From Galbibacter sp048266365 (GTDB lineage Bacteria; Bacteroidota; Bacteroidia; Flavobacteriales; Flavobacteriaceae): a stretch of DNA of 64,000 nt. The stretch spans positions 558,001 to 622,000 of the forward strand of contig NZ_JBLWZP010000001.1 in assembly GCF_048266365.1 (NCBI RefSeq), written 5' to 3'. The position numbers were made by a program, and so were the translations under genes. Below the pieces are notes generated by a model. The model was given only the letters and a program-made list of their open reading frames with translations. It searched no databases and had not been told where the DNA came from. Shown here piece by piece: positions 34,124-42,363 of this stretch (its first letter is position 1; the number at the start of each line of letters is the position of its first letter).

Positions 34124-37100
34124 TTAAAATGTAAGTCTAATTCCTAAATTGTACGTAGTGGTATTTGGATAGGCAGTTCCTCTTCCGTCACCGAGTTCCG
34201 GATCCCAGAAATCCCATGTTGAAAAGGTTAATAAGTTCGTACCACTTATGAAGATTCTAAATTTCTCGAAGACTTCAATATTGTTATCATCCCCGATGAT
34301 TGTATAACCGATCTCTGCTTGTTTCAAACGCAGATAATCTGCAGGTTTGATCCACCAAGTACTGGTGTAGTAATTGGTTGTGGTTGTTTGATTTGTAGAT
34401 AGGCGGGGATAAAAGGGTCTGGGATCCGGGTTTTCCGGGGTCCACCTGTCCAAAACATTGGCGTACATATTACCATAACTAGATCCTTGTGAAAAAGGAG
34501 TCGTTCCGAATCCACCTGAATAATTAAAGTCTACTTGTCCAACACCTTGGAAGAATAAGCTGGCATCAAAACCTTTATATCCTCCACCAATCGAAATCCC
34601 ATAAACGATTCGAGGGATGCTTCCATATCCAATAGCTGTCTGATCACTGCTGTTGATGTTTCCATCTCCATTTAGATCCTTATATCTGATATCGCCTACT
34701 CTAACATCACCTGCTTGGGATGCAGAATTTGCAATTTCCTCATCACTTTGAAACAGTCCCGTGGCAATGTATCCGAATCTTTGACTTATGGGATGTCCAA
34801 TTCTGTCTAAGTATGGGTATTTCCATGGCGGAAGTCCGTCAAAAACTGCTTCATTTTTGTTATAGTTAAAGGTTCCTCTAAATTGAATATAGCTGTTTTC
34901 AGACAATGATTTGTTGTAATCTAAGGTGATATCAATACCTTTATTTTTCGTTTTTCCGACATTATTAAACGGGATATTTCCGGTGGTGAATCCTGAAACA
35001 TAAGGTATTGTATAGTCTCTTAATAAAATTCCTTCACGTCGTTCTTTGAATAATTCTACGATGAGTTGTAAGTCATCTTTTAAGAAATTCATTTCAATTC
35101 CCAAATTGTGACGGTATGAGGTTTCCCATTGTACATTTCCTCCGATTCTTGATTCATTATATCCTGTATAAGATCTTTGGGAGCCGGGAATACCAAAAGT
35201 ATATCCGCCGGATTCTCCAATGGTGCTTAGGTATAAAAATCTACTGTTTGGGTCATTGATATTAGCATTCCCTGAAAGCCCATAACTATATCGGACCTTT
35301 AATAGAGAAATAACATCCTCAATAGGCTTAAAGAAATTTTCCTTTGAAATCACCCAACCTGCACCAAATGAAGGGAAGAATCCATAACGTTGATCAGGAA
35401 CAAAATTATCAGATCCAGAGTATGAAAAGTTGGCCTCCGCAAAATATTTATTTTGAAATCCGTAATTGATTCTCCCTACAAAATTTCTTTGTCGGTATGG
35501 GATCGAAGCAGTATAACTTTCAACCCTTTTAGTAGCATCTCTATAATCAGATTGGTTAAAAAGAAGTAGCCCCGATAAATCGTGTACTCCGAATTTCTTA
35601 TTATAATTTAGGGCAGTTTCTAAATAAAAACGCCTATCCCCAAAGCGTTCCAGTGAGAATCCCAGATCTTCAGATCCCGTAAATGAAATTTCTGTGATCA
35701 GTTCCCCTTGTTCATCTCTACCCGTTGCCCAATGGGTGGGAAGAGTTCGGCTTCTCGTAGTGCCATTAAAAGAATTGACATCAAAAGCAAACATAGCGGT
35801 GGCTGATAAACCATCAATAATGCTATTTAAGTCTTGAGAAACTCGTAAATTGGAACGTACCGTATTGTTAATTTCATTGGTAACCCCTGATTGAGTTAAA
35901 GCCATATACGGGCTTGCAGGCGTACCTTGAAGTTGAGGCCATTGCCCGTTACTGTACTGGGCCGGAATGATGTGTGGAGCAGTTTGCGTGGCGAGATTAA
36001 AAATTTGGGATACCCCCGCTGCTGGCCTATTGTAATTGGTTATAAAGCCATTGACTCCAAAGTCTATTTTGGTGCTCTTTGTCACATTTACATTCAGGTT
36101 ACTGGTGAAGTTGAAGCGATCGTATTTTAATTCGGAGTTAAATGCCTCAACATCTCCGGTTTTGAAAAGCCCTGTTTCTCCGAAATAGCCTGCCGAAATA
36201 TAATAGGTGGCATTTTCAGCTCCCCCACTAATGTTTACTGTCAGGCGTTTGTTAGTTCCAAAATCATTGAAAAGCTTATCATACCAATTTACATTTGGAT
36301 GTAAATCTGTATCTGTTCCCATTTCGGAGAGCCTGATTTCTTCTGGAGTGAATGCAGCATTTTGTCCTCTCGTCTCCTGACCTTCATTGTATAAGCTCAT
36401 AAAGGTAGGACCGTCAATAAATTCAGGAAGCCTGGTAAATGTTGATATTGCAGAATTAATTTCTGCATTTACAATTGGCTTACCAGGTCTACCACCTTTG
36501 GTAGTAATTAAGATCACCCCATTTGCTCCACGTGTTCCGTAAACTGCGGTAGCGGTTGCGTCTTTTAAAACCGTAAAGCTTTCAATATCTTCAGGGTCAA
36601 TATTATTGATGCTTCGATCAGGTACGCCGTCCACAACCAATAACGGACCTTGAGGGCTGGAGGCAAATGTTGAGACTCCACGAATAAATAGGTTAGCACC
36701 ATTTTGACCAGGGCCTCCGCCTCTTTGTGTAGCTACTACGCCAGAAAGCCTACCTGCAATGGCCGTAGTTAAATCTCCAACAGGGACTTTTAATTGTTCC
36801 GATTTAATAGTAGACTGTGCGCCCACAACGCTTTCTTTCTTTTGTTTGCCATAGGCTACCAGAACCACTTCGTCAAGTAGCGAAGTTTCGACTTCTAGAA
36901 AAATATTTGTTATGGTACTCTTAGAGGCATGTACTTCTTTAGAAGTAAATCCAATATAACTGAACACTATTGTGGCGCCCATTGGAACCTCAATTTGATA
37001 ATTTCCGTCAAAATTAGTTGTAAGACCCTGATTGGTTCCTTTCACCAGGACATTTGCTCCTGGAATTGGGATTCCTGTCTCTGCTTCAGACACTGTCCCT

Positions 37101-37177
37101 TTAATTGTAACATTTTGTGCAGACAGTATTCCACAAAAAAGGAGGAATATTGATAGCGTAATTAGGGATTTACTCAT
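34124..37177 (-). CDS. SusC/RagA TonB-dependent receptor (locus C)
   Basis: This 1017-residue receptor has signal peptide MSKSLITLSIFLLFCGILSA, a CarboxypepD_reg-like domain (about 22-98, TIKGTVSEAETGIPIPGANV) and the TonB-box-like LDEVVLVAYGKQ. The plug has FIRGVSTFASSPQGPLLVVD and VLKDATATAVYGTRGANGVI, and the barrel ends in TYNLGIRLTF. It has no STN domain. It heads a three-gene minus-strand operon with SusD and a DUF1735 lipoprotein, and no hydrolase, lyase, sulfatase or regulator is adjacent. The enzymes for its substrate must be elsewhere or not needed. Confidence 0.95.
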   Translation of the reverse strand: MSKSLITLSIFLLFCGILSAQNVTIKGTVSEAETGIPIPGANVLVKGTNQGLTTNFDGNYQIEVPMGATIVFSYIGFTSKEVHASKSTITNIFLEVETSLLDEVVLVAYGKQKKESVVGAQSTIKSEQLKVPVGDLTTAIAGRLSGVVATQRGGGPGQNGANLFIRGVSTFASSPQGPLLVVDGVPDRSINNIDPEDIESFTVLKDATATAVYGTRGANGVILITTKGGRPGKPIVNAEINSAISTFTRLPEFIDGPTFMSLYNEGQETRGQNAAFTPEEIRLSEMGTDTDLHPNVNWYDKLFNDFGTNKRLTVNISGGAENATYYISAGYFGETGLFKTGDVEAFNSELKYDRFNFTSNLNVNVTKSTKIDFGVNGFITNYNRPAAGVSQIFNLATQTAPHIIPAQYSNGQWPQLQGTPASPYMALTQSGVTNEINNTVRSNLRVSQDLNSIIDGLSATAMFAFDVNSFNGTTRSRTLPTHWATGRDEQGELITEISFTGSEDLGFSLERFGDRRFYLETALNYNKKFGVHDLSGLLLFNQSDYRDATKRVESYTASIPYRQRNFVGRINYGFQNKYFAEANFSYSGSDNFVPDQRYGFFPSFGAGWVISKENFFKPIEDVISLLKVRYSYGLSGNANINDPNSRFLYLSTIGESGGYTFGIPGSQRSYTGYNESRIGGNVQWETSYRHNLGIEMNFLKDDLQLIVELFKERREGILLRDYTIPYVSGFTTGNIPFNNVGKTKNKGIDITLDYNKSLSENSYIQFRGTFNYNKNEAVFDGLPPWKYPYLDRIGHPISQRFGYIATGLFQSDEEIANSASQAGDVRVGDIRYKDLNGDGNINSSDQTAIGYGSIPRIVYGISIGGGYKGFDASLFFQGVGQVDFNYSGGFGTTPFSQGSSYGNMYANVLDRWTPENPDPRPFYPRLSTNQTTTTNYYTSTWWIKPADYLRLKQAEIGYTIIGDDNNIEVFEKFRIFISGTNLLTFSTWDFWDPELGDGRGTAYPNTTTYNLGIRLTF

Positions 37178-37663
37178 CGTTTATCATGTTTTTGGTTAAA
37201 TGAATAGTTGATTTTATTGTTAATTTTCTGGTTAAAATTTCAATATGAAACATTAATATTTCGTTAAATTTATAAAAAAGATTAAGAAAACAAAATATTT
37301 TTCATAAAGTTTCTTTTATAATACTAATATTGTTTAAACCTTTTGATTTCTTTTTAATTAAGATATTATTAACAATAATTGTTTTAAAAGAAAGGTATAT
37401 AGTCATATACACGCCTATATTCTCATATCATAATTAAATGAAATATGGTATTTCTTCTTTCTATGTTTTTATGGTGAAATTATATGATGAATATTGTTTT
37501 TAATCTTAAAGTCGAAAGGTGGACTTCGGTATCTTACTGCATCAAAAGATCTTCATTCCCATGGTGTAGATTTAATTTTTTACCGTTGTGACCGTAATTA
37601 TAGAGTCGATTTTAGGGCTTACCACAAATACTGTGGGTATGATTAAAAATTCTATTTTAAATC
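37178..37663. other. 486-bp non-coding region upstream of the locus C operon
   Basis: The stretch is strongly AT-rich with many TTAAT/ATTAA words, no protein-like frame and no RNA gene. It must carry the promoter of the minus-strand susCD operon. No operator palindrome with a central CG, such as that seen before locus D, was found. Confidence 0.45.
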
Positions 37664-37933
37664 ATGACAAATTCACTGGATATTTTTGCTATTGCCTTGG
37701 GTTTGGAAGAACCTTGGTATATAAAAGAAATTGTTTTTGATAAAAAGACAATTACAATGGATATAGAAGCAAGAAAGGCTGAACTGATCCAAAAGAATCT
37801 CAAGCCAAAGACAGAGAGGGAGTATAATACAGAAATTGACCAAGCCATGGGGGATTCAAAAAATGGACGAATGAATAAAGCAACGGGTTTGAAGGCTAAA
37901 ATTCAAATATGGCAACAGAAGTTTATTGGTTAG
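37664..37933 (+). pseudogene. Chimeric frame: ISL3 transposase start fused to an antitoxin tail
   Basis: An 89-residue open frame joins two unrelated relics. Residues 1-30 (LDIFAIALGLEEPWYIKEIV, then FDKK) match the start of ISL3 transposases, where a short helix is followed by PWYVKEIxFD. Residues 32-86 (MDIEARKAELIQ, then LKPKTEREYNTEIDQAMGDS and KATGLKAKIQIW) resemble a small Bacteroidota antitoxin with an MDIEARK opening and EFNxEIDQALxDSxxG-KATDLKAKIxxW tail, shortened by an internal deletion. The join is in frame, probably by chance. It is not expected to work as either protein. Confidence 0.5.
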
Positions 37934-37957
37934 AATTTGGTGTAAACATGTCTTTTG

Positions 37958-38692
37958 TTAAATCAGTGACTGACCTAATAGTAGTATTCCCACACAAATC
38001 AACCCAAAATAAATATATTTTAAAAATGTGCCATCCTTCAATCGGTGGTTAAAGTATCGTCCTAATAGTATCGCTGGAATCACCACGGGAATTGATAATA
38101 AGAAATAGTGTGTTACAGTAGAAACCCAGAGTCCATTATACCAATATCCAATCATTCCTATAATGCTTGCCGGTAAAAAATAAGCTTGTAAAGTAGCTCT
38201 GAAATGTTTGGCTGTCCAATTACGCAGATTTCCATAAATAACTAGTGGTGGGCCATTTAAGCCATAGGCTCCCCCTAATATACCAGAAAAGAAACCGCAA
38301 ATAAACAGCCAGAATTTGTTGTCTGTTTCTAATCTAAAGCCGCCTTTAGAGGTCAAGGAATAAATAGAATACAAAATAATAAGTATTCCCAATACTAATT
38401 TGGTCAGGTTTTCATTGGCATAAATCAGCAACAATAATCCAATCGGAATTCCAAGAGCAGCAAAAATAATCAACCATTTAGCGCTGTTAAAATGTATTTG
38501 CTTTCGGTCCTGTACGACAATAAATGCCGCAATTAAAATGGAGATTAGTACTGAAAGCGGTACGGCAATTTCAATAGGTATCAAAAGGGTAAGTAATGGT
38601 ACAGCAATTAAAGATTCCCCAAATCCAAAAGTTGAACGAACAAGTGTGGCAAGAAAGATAATTGCTAAAATGTAGAGTGTTATTAAACTCAT
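37958..38692 (-). CDS. TSUP-family (TauE/SafE) anion permease
   Basis: This 244-residue integral membrane protein has about eight hydrophobic helices. The two TSUP repeats are visible: FGFGESLIAVPLLTLLIP in the N-terminal half and FFSGILGGAYGLNGPPLVIY in the C-terminal half. The family moves sulfite, sulfonates or other small sulfur or carboxylate anions across the inner membrane. It starts 3 bp after the stop of the SDR gene, so the two are one unit. Although locus B holds a sulfatase, the link is only by proximity. Confidence 0.85.
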   Translation of the reverse strand: MSLITLYILAIIFLATLVRSTFGFGESLIAVPLLTLLIPIEIAVPLSVLISILIAAFIVVQDRKQIHFNSAKWLIIFAALGIPIGLLLLIYANENLTKLVLGILIILYSIYSLTSKGGFRLETDNKFWLFICGFFSGILGGAYGLNGPPLVIYGNLRNWTAKHFRATLQAYFLPASIIGMIGYWYNGLWVSTVTHYFLLSIPVVIPAILLGRYFNHRLKDGTFLKYIYFGLICVGILLLGQSLI

Positions 38693-38695
38693 ATT

Positions 38696-39325
38696 TTATT
38701 TATAATTCGCAATAACCTCTGTTATCGAGGTGCTGCCACTTAACATAGGAATCATTTTTTTATAGGTGTTCTTTTGAGTTAAAACTTCTTTTAATGCGGT
38801 AGCTACATCTTTGATTGCAATATCTCCTTGGCGATCAAGATTAGTCACATCAATTTTACCTGTGCCCGGGGTTTCAGTTAGCGAACCGGGTTGAACAATA
38901 GTATAATCCAAGTTCGTTTGATTTATAAGCCATAAGTCCGCAAAATATTTTCCAGTGAAGTAATCAACGATACTCGTCCATTTTTCGGGTTCTAATGAAT
39001 GCAATGCGCTTAACATGATATAGCGCTTGATGTTTAATTTCTCGGCGGCTATCATGGTTTTCACCGCGCCGTGTAAGTCGACTTGAAGAATATCCTTACC
39101 GCGCGAACCGGATACAAAGTAAATTGCTTCAGTTTCTTTCGGTATAGAAATTTCTATATCTTTTTGTTGTGCTTTTAAATTCAATTCGATTTGGCGGTAA
39201 TTGGGATTTTTAAAGAGATGTTCTTTTTGACGGGTTGTTCCGGTTACCTGATGTCCCTCATGCAGAAGATTTGATACCAATTCTTTTCCGACTCTTCCAC
39301 TGGCTCCTACTACTAGAATATGCAT
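38696..39325 (-). CDS. Atypical NAD(P)-binding SDR (NmrA/YwnB-like)
   Basis: This 209-residue cytoplasmic protein has an N-terminal Rossmann motif GASGRVG at residues 7-13 in MHILVVGASGRVGKELVSNL and a YIVTG-like core in AIYFVSGSRG. IKRYIMLSALHSLEP and YTIVQPGSLTETPGTGKI match NAD(P)H-binding atypical short-chain reductases. These proteins lack the YxxxK catalytic pair of classic SDRs and often act as flavin reductases, sugar epimerase-like enzymes or redox sensors. The function is unassigned. It is the first gene of a two-gene operon with the TSUP permease. Confidence 0.85.
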   Translation of the reverse strand: MHILVVGASGRVGKELVSNLLHEGHQVTGTTRQKEHLFKNPNYRQIELNLKAQQKDIEISIPKETEAIYFVSGSRGKDILQVDLHGAVKTMIAAEKLNIKRYIMLSALHSLEPEKWTSIVDYFTGKYFADLWLINQTNLDYTIVQPGSLTETPGTGKIDVTNLDRQGDIAIKDVATALKEVLTQKNTYKKMIPMLSGSTSITEVIANYK

Positions 39326-39450
39326 AACTTTTTTATTTTATCTTATGATTTATTAGACACTATAGGTTTGGACGATAGGGTAGGGTAATAATTACAGTTC
39401 ACTAGAAGACCCTTTTACTGATGTGTCTAATCTGCATTAATGAATTAATT

Positions 39451-40428
39451 TTACAACGACAACTCCACTCTAACGCCATTCTTCCAATAACATGGTTTGT
39501 AGTCTATTGGTGTTGCCCCGAAAGCTCCACTGACATATACATCATCACCATCAATGAAGATTCCATAAGCTTGAGCGTTATCTTCTAATTCATGAAGTTC
39601 TCCGTTTTTCCAATAACAAGCCGTATGACCTGTGCTATTCGAATTATGTTTGTTAATTAGCCCTACGGCATAAATGTCCTCGTCTGATTTTGTTACTTGC
39701 CATACTTCACCATATCGCTGGTCCAATATAACGGGAGTTGTATTTTTCCAATACATTGGTATACCACAGAGTCCTCCCACATAAGTCGTTTCGGTACTTT
39801 CAACATAAATTGTATTTATTCCTTGGAAATTTTTAGTTTGATCTGGTAAAGGTAACGTGGTTATGAGATCATTGCCATCCCATATGAATGGAATTGTAGG
39901 ATAAAATGAATTCCCGGCTTCCTGAGATGAAACTTCACCAAAGGAACCTGCGAAATAAGGCTGATCATTATAGAAACCAACAGTTGTAACAGTACCAATA
40001 CTGTCGTTGTTCATAAATGTTAAAAAATCGTTTTTGTAGTAGAAAACCCGGCCGGTTTCTGCTAGGCTTCCCTGATCGAATTGATAGTATTGATTCTGGC
40101 CTTGTGAGTCCTTGTATACATAGTTTATCCTGAAATTTTCATCTATAGCTTTACGATATAATGTTTGATTATTGACAATGGATTCAAAGCTGTTTTCTTC
40201 AACACTTTCTGTATCTATCCAGAACCTTGATGTGAATTCATTATGTTGCGACCCATAACCACTTATTATAGGCGTGTTGTCTGCAATTATCATCGAGTAT
40301 CCTGAGGCAGTATTCAGGGTTTTAATATTATGGTCATCACCATTGTCACAGGCGGTGAATATTAAAATAATGAAGGCTGAAAAATATAGGGTTAACCTGG
40401 ATTTTAGAAGTTGGATTGTGTTGGTCAT
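39451..40428 (-). CDS. Hypothetical lipoprotein with repeated YWKNG-type segments
   Basis: This 325-residue secreted protein starts at 40428, where MTNTIQLLKSRLTLYF is followed by a helix and lipobox IFTAC. The C-terminal two-thirds repeat a short unit several times: PMYWKNTTPVIL, ACYWKNGELHEL and PCYWKNGVRVEL, with intervening DDVYVSGAFG, EDIYAVGLINKHN and TTYVGGLCG. This suggests a beta-propeller-like arrangement. I do not recognise a named family and give no function. A longer start in the same frame at 40590 would lie inside the YeiB-like fragment and lacks a signal peptide. Confidence 0.7.
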   Translation of the reverse strand: MTNTIQLLKSRLTLYFSAFIILIFTACDNGDDHNIKTLNTASGYSMIIADNTPIISGYGSQHNEFTSRFWIDTESVEENSFESIVNNQTLYRKAIDENFRINYVYKDSQGQNQYYQFDQGSLAETGRVFYYKNDFLTFMNNDSIGTVTTVGFYNDQPYFAGSFGEVSSQEAGNSFYPTIPFIWDGNDLITTLPLPDQTKNFQGINTIYVESTETTYVGGLCGIPMYWKNTTPVILDQRYGEVWQVTKSDEDIYAVGLINKHNSNSTGHTACYWKNGELHELEDNAQAYGIFIDGDDVYVSGAFGATPIDYKPCYWKNGVRVELSL

Positions 40429-40480
40429 GGTTACTGTTTTTATTAAGATGCCTTTAAGTTGTAAAGGTTGCTTTTCTCTA

Positions 40481-40741
40481 TTAACCAAAGGACTTGCATT
40501 GAAATACCAGGCCAAAAAGCAAGGGAAATACTGGAAAGAACTTCGTGTAGAAAAAGAGCTGTAAACTTCTATTTGAGATTTGGTCAACAATAGATGTCCA
40601 TTGCTTTGCGAATTCGTCTTGATTGAGAAACGTTGAATTCATTATTACGACCTTGACTACAAAAATACCAAGCAGGGCAAATCCCCGGTAAACATCTAAT
40701 AAGTCAATCCTTTTCTTCGTTGGGATTGGTTGGTTGTTCAA
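40481..40741 (-). pseudogene. Truncated YeiB/DUF418-like membrane protein (N-terminus only)
   Basis: An 86-residue frame reads KKRIDLLDVYRGFALLGIFV and ends FFPVFPLLFGLVFQCKSFG. RIDxLDxLRGFALLGIF is the signature start of the DUF418/YeiB family, whose members are about 380 residues with several membrane helices. Here only the first helix and the start of the second survive before a stop. No later part of the family is found before the hypothetical lipoprotein begins. A 5' remnant of a deleted gene. Confidence 0.65.
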
Positions 40742-40821
40742 TATTAGTTTAAATCAATAATTGTTGTACATGGTTATGGCAGGTAATATAGGTGCCTGGC
40801 CTTGGCTTTCTATGGTCGTTC

Positions 40822-41388
40822 TTACAATACGCGTTCTATTCGCTTATCTGGTATTAACCACAAAAGGGCAACAATAAAAAAACAGCCACCGGCCATCCAA
40901 GTATTTACCCAACTAAGCCCTATACCTAACAAATAAATTACTGGAGAGATTTTACCCTTGAAATCCTTTTGAAATATTTTATCCAGTTCAAGATCTTTGT
41001 TGGCGCGGATGACAGTTCTCTGTAACATGCGGTAGGCGATAGATGACATAAGTAATAAAAAACCATATAAGGCTAAGGTATTTTTTTCGAAGCTATTCTC
41101 TCCCATCCATCCCGAGGCAAATGGAATCAAGGACAGCCAGAATAGGAGGTGTAGATTACACCAAAGAACCCTCCCGTTAACCTTCTTGGCTGCTTGCATT
41201 AAATGATGGTGATTGTTCCAGTATATTCCAATGTAAACAAAACTGAGGATGTAGCTTAAAAAGACCGGGATAAGTACTAATAAATCGTTAAAACTGGAAC
41301 CGTGTTGAACTTTGATTTCTAAGACCATGATGGTGATAATGATGGCCATGACACCATCTGTAAATGCTTCTAAGCGTCCTTTATTCAT
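40822..41388 (-). CDS. TMEM175-family (DUF1211) potassium channel-like protein
   Basis: This 188-residue membrane protein has the bacterial TMEM175 signature at the start, RLEAFTDGVMAIIITIMVLE, with the FTD triplet in the position of the family FSD. About six helices follow, including YILSFVYIGIYWNNHHHLM and LLFWLSLIPFASGWMG. Bacterial members form tetrameric, weakly selective K+ channels in the inner membrane. It is a single gene with its own promoter region. The Thr for Ser at the FSD position is a minor variation seen by eye. Confidence 0.88.
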   Translation of the reverse strand: MNKGRLEAFTDGVMAIIITIMVLEIKVQHGSSFNDLLVLIPVFLSYILSFVYIGIYWNNHHHLMQAAKKVNGRVLWCNLHLLFWLSLIPFASGWMGENSFEKNTLALYGFLLLMSSIAYRMLQRTVIRANKDLELDKIFQKDFKGKISPVIYLLGIGLSWVNTWMAGGCFFIVALLWLIPDKRIERVL

Positions 41389-41411
41389 AGGGTTGGAATT
41401 TCTTAAATATT

Positions 41412-41439
41412 CATCGGAGATCTTTTATAATCTCCGATG
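41412..41439. other. Hairpin upstream of the TMEM175-like gene
   Basis: CATCGGAGAT (41412-41421) and ATCTCCGATG (41430-41439) form a perfect 10-bp stem around 8 nt, starting 24 bp upstream of the minus-strand start codon. It may sit in the 5' leader or be an inverted operator. There is no T tract on either side. Confidence 0.55.
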
Positions 41440-41662
41440 ATGTCGATTTACATCCTTGCTATTTGGAAAAATCTAGGCTTTAACGCTGTTTGAACAGCGC
41501 ATCAATGCCACAGTAATTTACGAAATTTATTAAATGGTATAGTGCAATGAGGACTTTTATTGGATGCTAAACAAAAATTGTTTTCTTTATTGGTCTCAGG
41601 CGTAGTTAAAACTATGCACTTTAGCGCATCTCGCTTTAGCTTCTAAAAAACCTACCTTTGTC

Positions 41663-42022
41663 ATGACTGATCCAAGGGTAAATGGTCATACCGTATCGAG
41701 ATTGTCCGTACATATAGTTTGGAACACAAAATATCGTTATCCAGTTCTTGTTGGTGATATTCAAAAGAATTGCTGAAAGCTTTTGATATAAGTTTGTGAT
41801 GCAGAGGGCGTGAATATTTTGAAGGGTGTTGTCAGCAAGGATCATGTTCATATGCACATTGAGTATAGTCCTTCCCAGGATGTAAGCAGTCTTGTGAAAA
41901 AGCTGAAAGGAAGAAGCTCAAGACGGTTACAGCAAGAGTTTCCTACGTTGAACAAGCGCTATTGGGGTCGTCATTTTTGGGCCATGCCAAATCGCTTATT
42001 TGTTCTTCTAAGATTCTCTTGA
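41663..42022 (+). pseudogene. IS200/IS605-type TnpA transposase, inactivated
   Basis: One continuous frame from ATG 41663 reads VSRLSVHIVWNTKYRYPVL, then a stop, KLLI, a stop, and VCDAEGVNILKGVVSKDHVH with MHIEYSPSQDVSSLVKKLKG and LNKRYWGRHFWAM. This is the Y1 transposase with the HxH metal pair (HMH) intact. Two in-frame stops replace residues of the KRCxELLIQVCDAEG region, and the C-terminal catalytic Tyr segment is lost after GRHFWAM. The element cannot be mobile. A hairpin follows at 42024-42053. Confidence 0.85.
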
Positions 42023-42023
42023 T

Positions 42024-42053
42024 CATATTTAGGGATTGTGATCCCCAAATATG
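42024..42053 (+). repeat. Imperfect hairpin at the end of the IS200-like relic
   Basis: CATATTT-a-GGGAT (42024-42036) pairs with ATCCC-c-AAATATG (42041-42053), with one facing mismatch pair. ATG and six T follow. It could be the subterminal hairpin that IS200/IS605 elements use for end recognition, or a terminator. The rest, 42054-42363, shows nothing coding. Confidence 0.5.
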
Positions 42054-42363
42054 ATGTTTTTTAGGGATTGTATTCCATAGATTCTAATTTAATTTAACTA
42101 AAAGTTACGAAATTATCACTCTATAATCTATGATTTAGACGGAGTAGTCGTTCACAAGATCAATTAATTATTAATCGCATAGCTTTCAGCCATTATCTGT
42201 TTTTCTGAAAGTAACGATTTAATGGACCCTAAAAAAAATTAATATCCTGCAGTTCTTATTATTGAATTTAACGATCAAACTGCTTTATGATGGCTTTCCC
42301 GAGTATAAAATGACTTTCAAAAGTCTGTCCGAATTAGCTTTTCTTTATTTCAAAATTAAATAT

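Noticed and set aside
37664..37933. Intact ISL3 transposase or intact antitoxin gene
   Set aside because: Each half covers only a fragment of its family and the two belong to unrelated proteins.
40429..40590. Longer start for the YWKNG-repeat lipoprotein
   Set aside because: The added 54 residues have no signal peptide and lie across the YeiB-like fragment; the start at 40428 gives a proper lipobox.
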